From NCBI RefSeq assembly GCF_900107635.1, contig NZ_FNRD01000013.1, positions 88,337 through 152,336 of the forward strand: 64,000 nucleotides of DNA, in the 5' to 3' direction. Numbering within the stretch: position 1 is the stretch's first letter; each line of letters opens with the position of its first letter. Made by a program: the position numbers and the translations under genes. This DNA comes from Flavobacterium gillisiae (lineage in GTDB: Bacteria; Bacteroidota; Bacteroidia; Flavobacteriales; Flavobacteriaceae). The notes beneath the pieces were generated by a model. It was given only the letters and a program-made list of their open reading frames with translations. It was not told where the DNA came from and did no database searches. Shown in pieces: positions 60,752-64,000 of this stretch.

Positions 60752-62698
60752 TTAAACTGTAAATACTTTTAATGTCTTTTTGATTTCTTCGTCTACTATT
60801 GCAGCAAACTCTTCTATCGTAACGCTGATGTTGCCTTTTCCTTCCTGTCCATGGCGACGGATAGAAATAGTACCGTTTTTCTCTTCTTCCTCGCCTACAA
60901 TCAGCATAAACGGGATTTTTTGCATTTCAGCGTCTCTAATTTTCTTACCTATTGTCTCGCTTCTGTTGTCTACGAGGGCGCGAATTTCGTGATTTTCTAG
61001 CAAATCTAAAACTTTTTTCGCATATATTTCATATTTCTCACTCAAAGACAATATAATAGCCTGTTCGGGCATTAGCCAGAGTGGGAAATTTCCTGCAGTG
61101 TGTTCCAGCAAGATCGCTATGAATCTTTCCATTGAACCAAATGGAGCTCTATGGATCATAACAGGTCTATGTAATTCGTTATCAGATCCTTTATAAGTCA
61201 AATCAAAACGTTCTGGTAGGTTGTAATCTACTTGAATGGTTCCTAATTGCCATTGTCTTCCTAAGGCATCTTTGACCATAAAATCCAACTTAGGGCCATA
61301 GAAAGCAGCTTCGCCATATTCGATAACGGTGCTCAGTCCTTTGTCTGCGGCAGCATTGATTATAGCATTCTCCGCTTTTTCCCAGTTTTCATCACTTCCA
61401 ATGTACTTTTCTCTGTCCTCTTTATCTCTTAAAGATATCTGAGCAGTAAAGTTTTCAAAGCCTAAAGATCCAAATACATAAAGAACTAGATCAATTACTT
61501 TTTTAAACTCTTCATCCAGTTGTTCCGGAGTACAAAAGATATGTGCGTCATCTTGAGTAAACCCACGTACACGAGTTAATCCGTGTAATTCGCCGCTTTG
61601 TTCGTATCTGTAAACAGTTCCAAATTCAGCATATCGTTTTGGTAAATCTTTGTATGACCAGGGTCTTACGTTGTATATTTCGCAGTGATGCGGGCAGTTC
61701 ATCGGTTTCAATAAAAACTCTTCTCCTTCATGCGGAGTAGATATTGGCTGAAAGCTGTCAGCTCCATATTTGGCATAATGACCAGAGGTAACATAAAGCT
61801 CTTTGTGACCTATGTGAGGGGTAACCACTTGCTCATAACCTGCTTTTTTCTGTGCTTTTTTCAGGAATTGTTCTAATCTTTCTCTTAATGCAGCTCCTTT
61901 TGGTAGCCACAATGGTAGACCTGCACCTACTTTTTGTGAAAAAGCAAACAACTCAAGTTCCTTTCCTAGTTTTCTATGATCGCGACGTTTTGCCTCTTCA
62001 AGTAAAAGTAAGTACTCAGTTAATTCTTTTTGTTTTGGGAATGAAGTCCCGTAAACACGTGTTAGTTGTTTGTTTTTCTCATCACCTCTCCAGTAAGCAC
62101 CAGCAACGCTCATGATTTTCATCGCTTTGATGATACCTGTATTTGGGATATGTCCTCCACGACATAAATCGGTAAACGTATCATGATCGCAAAACGTAAT
62201 CGTTCCGTCCTCAAGATTGGTAATCATCTCGGTTTTGTAAACGTTGTCTTTGTATAGCTCTAGTGCGTCCGCTTTAGAAACGGGACGAAGTTTGAATTCG
62301 TGTTTTCCTCTCGAAATCTCAAGAACGCGATCTTCAATTTTCTTAAAGTCAGCCTCGGTTATTTTGTAATCTTCAAAATCTACATCATAATAGAAACCAT
62401 TAGCAATCGCTGGTCCAAGTGTTAGTTTGATACCAGGATACATTTCCTCAAGAACCTGTGCCATGACGTGTGAAGTCGAATGCCAAAAAGCTTTCTTCCC
62501 ACTTTCGTCATTCCATGTATATAATATAAGACTGCCATCCGTCGTCAAAGGAGTGGTTGTTTCCACTGTTGTACCATTAAAAGAAGCCGAAATTACATTT
62601 CTAGCAAATCCTTCGCTAATGCTTTTAGCAACATCCATCGGAGTTACGCCTGAAGCGAACTCTTTAACTGACCCATCGGGCAAAGTAATCTTAATCAT
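60752..62698 (-). CDS. thrS: threonyl-tRNA synthetase
   Basis: 648 residues, full length: TGS domain at the N-terminus (IKITLPDGSVKEFASGVTPM), editing domain with HSTSHVMAQ and a zinc-type His/Cys set, class II catalytic core with MNCPHHCEIY (motif 2 region FGTVYRYEQSGELHGLTRVR), and the anticodon-binding domain. It charges tRNA-Thr. First gene of the operon, 16 bp before infC. Confidence 0.98.
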   Translation of the reverse strand: MIKITLPDGSVKEFASGVTPMDVAKSISEGFARNVISASFNGTTVETTTPLTTDGSLILYTWNDESGKKAFWHSTSHVMAQVLEEMYPGIKLTLGPAIANGFYYDVDFEDYKITEADFKKIEDRVLEISRGKHEFKLRPVSKADALELYKDNVYKTEMITNLEDGTITFCDHDTFTDLCRGGHIPNTGIIKAMKIMSVAGAYWRGDEKNKQLTRVYGTSFPKQKELTEYLLLLEEAKRRDHRKLGKELELFAFSQKVGAGLPLWLPKGAALRERLEQFLKKAQKKAGYEQVVTPHIGHKELYVTSGHYAKYGADSFQPISTPHEGEEFLLKPMNCPHHCEIYNVRPWSYKDLPKRYAEFGTVYRYEQSGELHGLTRVRGFTQDDAHIFCTPEQLDEEFKKVIDLVLYVFGSLGFENFTAQISLRDKEDREKYIGSDENWEKAENAIINAAADKGLSTVIEYGEAAFYGPKLDFMVKDALGRQWQLGTIQVDYNLPERFDLTYKGSDNELHRPVMIHRAPFGSMERFIAILLEHTAGNFPLWLMPEQAIILSLSEKYEIYAKKVLDLLENHEIRALVDNRSETIGKKIRDAEMQKIPFMLIVGEEEEKNGTISIRRHGQEGKGNISVTIEEFAAIVDEEIKKTLKVFTV

Positions 62699-62838
62699 TG
62701 TTTGTTAATTTAAGAATGCAAATATAGGCCATTACAAAAACACAAACAATAGATAGCTAAGGTTTGTTCTATATATAGGAGTAAAAACAAATAGTTTATT
62801 GTTTGTTGCTATTATAAGGAAGGAGCAGTTTGATTTTA
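62699..62838. other. spacer with no supported gene
   Basis: Short A/T-rich sequence upstream of thrS; it should contain the thrS promoter, but I cannot place it with confidence. Confidence 0.4.
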
Positions 62839-62919
62839 GTAGCTATTTCCCGCTATTCGCTACAATCTACATCGCCGAACCCGGCTCAGTAGGATTTCCA
62901 CTGCTATCGGGGCTAGGGG
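62839..62919 (-). ncRNA. structured intergenic RNA candidate, copy 2
   Basis: On the minus strand: agccccgatagcagtggaaa at the 5' side, attgtagcgaatagcgggaa at the 3' side, an inner stem aatcctac / gtagatt and a top hairpin gccgggttcggc. The basal pair here is CCCG with CGGG, while copy 1 (38549-38646) has GGG with CCC around the same loop, so the stem covaries. Confidence 0.55.
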
Positions 62920-62921
62920 AG

Positions 62922-63350
62922 TAATGTTTTACTGGTTGTTTTGTATTTTTTATAATGTAAATCGTAGTAATGTGGTGTGGTTGTAAACTTTTTAGTTGGA
63001 TAAATGCTTTTCAGGCTACTTGGATAGCTCTTCATTCTTGTTCAGTAGGGTCTAGGCAGTTTGATTTGGTTTGGAATTTGTCATAGTAGCTTATTGAGCT
63101 AGTTGAATCTGCATCGACAAACGCTTTCTTTCCTGTGGAAGGTAGTAGTTTGGTTTGCATGTTGAATAAAGGCAGTAAATTCTACATTGCGGGCTGTTGT
63201 CAATTGAAAAACTTGCTAGGCGCTTGGGTTAAACACTGATAATTCCTACTTTTAACTAATGGAGGTAAAAAGCAATATTTTCAAACAATAGATTTCCAGC
63301 GAGTTAAACTCAAGGTTAATAAAAGGGCGAGAAAAAGGTAATTTAAAGTA
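62922..63350. other. noncoding sequence upstream of the rRNA operon
   Basis: About 430 bp with no gene. No tRNA or clear inverted repeat was seen. Confidence 0.5.
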
Positions 63351-63380
63351 TTGTTTAACGGTATAAAGGTGTTACTTTTG
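63351..63380 (+). promoter_or_regulatory. rRNA operon promoter P1
   Basis: TTG at 63351-63353 and TACTTTTG at 63373-63380, spacing 19 bp: a full Bacteroidota consensus promoter. Confidence 0.8.
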
Positions 63381-63468
63381 CAGCCGCAACAACGAATAAG
63401 TTCTTTACATCCTGGTAAGCAAATGAAATAATAAACAAAATTTATTTTCTAAAAATTTCAAAAAAAGC

Positions 63469-63499
63469 TTGTGAGAATTAAAAGAGTTTATTACTTTTG
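63469..63499 (+). promoter_or_regulatory. rRNA operon promoter P2
   Basis: TTG at 63469-63471 and TACTTTTG at 63492-63499, spacing 20 bp. The second of two tandem promoters, about 120 bp apart. Confidence 0.8.
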
Positions 63500-63673
63500 C
63501 ACCCGCTTCGAGAAGCACGAAAAGTGACTATCGAGGTGATAAAGAAGAAAAGAACACGTTCCTAGACATATTGAATTGACAGCCGTTTTAACAGAGATGT
63601 TAAAGCAAAAGAATAAAGAGTAATAGAATCGATAGATTTGAAAAAACCACTAGACCTTCAGTCAAAATAAATA

Positions 63674-63695
63674 GAGTTTCAATTAATTGAAACTC
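63674..63695. repeat. perfect palindrome just before 16S rRNA
   Basis: gagtttcaatt followed by its exact complement aattgaaactc, 22 bases without a loop gap, about 10 bp before the mature 16S start. It may be part of the pre-rRNA processing stalk. Confidence 0.5.
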
Positions 63696-63704
63696 GCATA
63701 ATAT

Positions 63705-64000
63705 ACGATGAAGAGTTTGATCCTGGCTCAGGATGAACGCTAGCGGCAGGCTTAACACATGCAAGTCGAGGGGTATAGGAAGCTTGCTTTCTAGAGACCG
63801 GCGCACGGGTGCGTAACGCGTATGCAATCTACCTTTCACAAAGGGATAGCCCAGAGAAATTTGGATTAATACCTTATAGTATTACGGAATGGCATCATTT
63901 TGTAATTAAAGATTTATCGGTGAAAGATGAGCATGCGTCCCATTAGCTAGTTGGTATGGTAACGGCATACCAAGGCTACGATGGGTAGGGGTCCTGAGAG
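63705..64000 (+). rRNA. 16S ribosomal RNA, 5' end (cut by window edge)
   Basis: gatgaagagtttgatcctgg and ggatgaacgctagcggcagg mark the 16S 5' domain; cttaacacatgcaagtcga follows. The sequence is typical of Bacteroidota/Flavobacteriia. The gene continues past 64000; the 5' end is placed within a few bases. Confidence 0.97.

Noticed and set aside
63600..63839. 79-codon minus-strand frame across the 16S start
   Set aside because: It overlaps the conserved 16S rRNA 5' region on the opposite strand and is a chance frame.
1..64000. CRISPR array or insertion sequence
   Set aside because: No regularly spaced direct repeats with unique spacers, cas genes or transposase genes were seen; the only recombinase is the element integrase.

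Overview
The window reads as a piece of chromosome from a Flavobacterium-like member of the Bacteroidota. The signs are the 5' end of a 16S rRNA gene at the right edge, promoters of the TTG / TAnnTTTG type, general lack of Shine-Dalgarno sites, low G+C, and many genes typical of the group (DUF4252, DUF4468, DUF6671, HxlR, split transketolase, cyanophycin genes, many small lipoproteins). Names come from reading the translations by eye; no database search was run.

Layout. (1) 94-6492 is a vitamin B12 region: a BluB-CobT fusion, cobS and cobC for lower-ligand synthesis and nucleotide-loop assembly, then a cobalamin riboswitch with a long inserted hairpin, a BtuB-like TonB-dependent receptor and a BtuG-like beta-propeller lipoprotein. 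(2) 6572-10233 holds an S41 protease and an ECF sigma factor locus with a membrane partner and two DUF4252 proteins. (3) 10892-18583 is an integrated element at the 3' end of tRNA-Leu(GAG). It is bounded by a 15-bp att repeat and carries a tyrosine recombinase, matching paired repeats near both ends (candidate integrase arm sites), HTH proteins, and a 796-residue protein with polymerase-like palm motifs that may be its replicase. No relaxase is visible. (4) 18570-24824 holds tRNA-Leu, two tRNA-Lys copies, aroK, a phosphoribosyltransferase, an S4-domain protein, an FKBP-like lipoprotein, a split transketolase and a Crp/Fnr regulator. (5) 25188-35642 holds rhodaneses, stress-type and membrane proteins, hydrolases, a VOC/HxlR divergent pair and dihydroorotase. 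(6) 36039-38646 has a decayed LysR regulator, an orphan ATP-grasp enzyme and a structured RNA candidate. (7) 38886-45816 holds tgt, an LptF/G permease, a DMT transporter, a membrane-anchored phosphatase, accA and dnaB. (8) 46001-49049 is a two-component locus with a membrane protein and a broken copy of it. (9) 49424-56333 is a cyanophycin / amide-nitrogen cluster: glutaminase, cyanophycin synthetase, cyanophycinase and isoaspartyl peptidase, beside a protein of a family usually labelled asparagine synthetase B. (10) 56334-62698 ends in the thrS-infC-rpmI-rplT translation operon, where infC starts at a non-AUG codon. (11) 62699-64000 is the upstream region of an rRNA operon, with a second structured RNA copy, two tandem promoters and the start of 16S rRNA.

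The most unusual items are the polymerase-like protein of the tRNA-Leu element, the paired arm-like repeats at its ends, the two covarying copies of a structured RNA, the cyanophycin cluster, and two pseudogenes (LysR type, and the membrane-protein paralogue) recovered by frame-by-frame reading.
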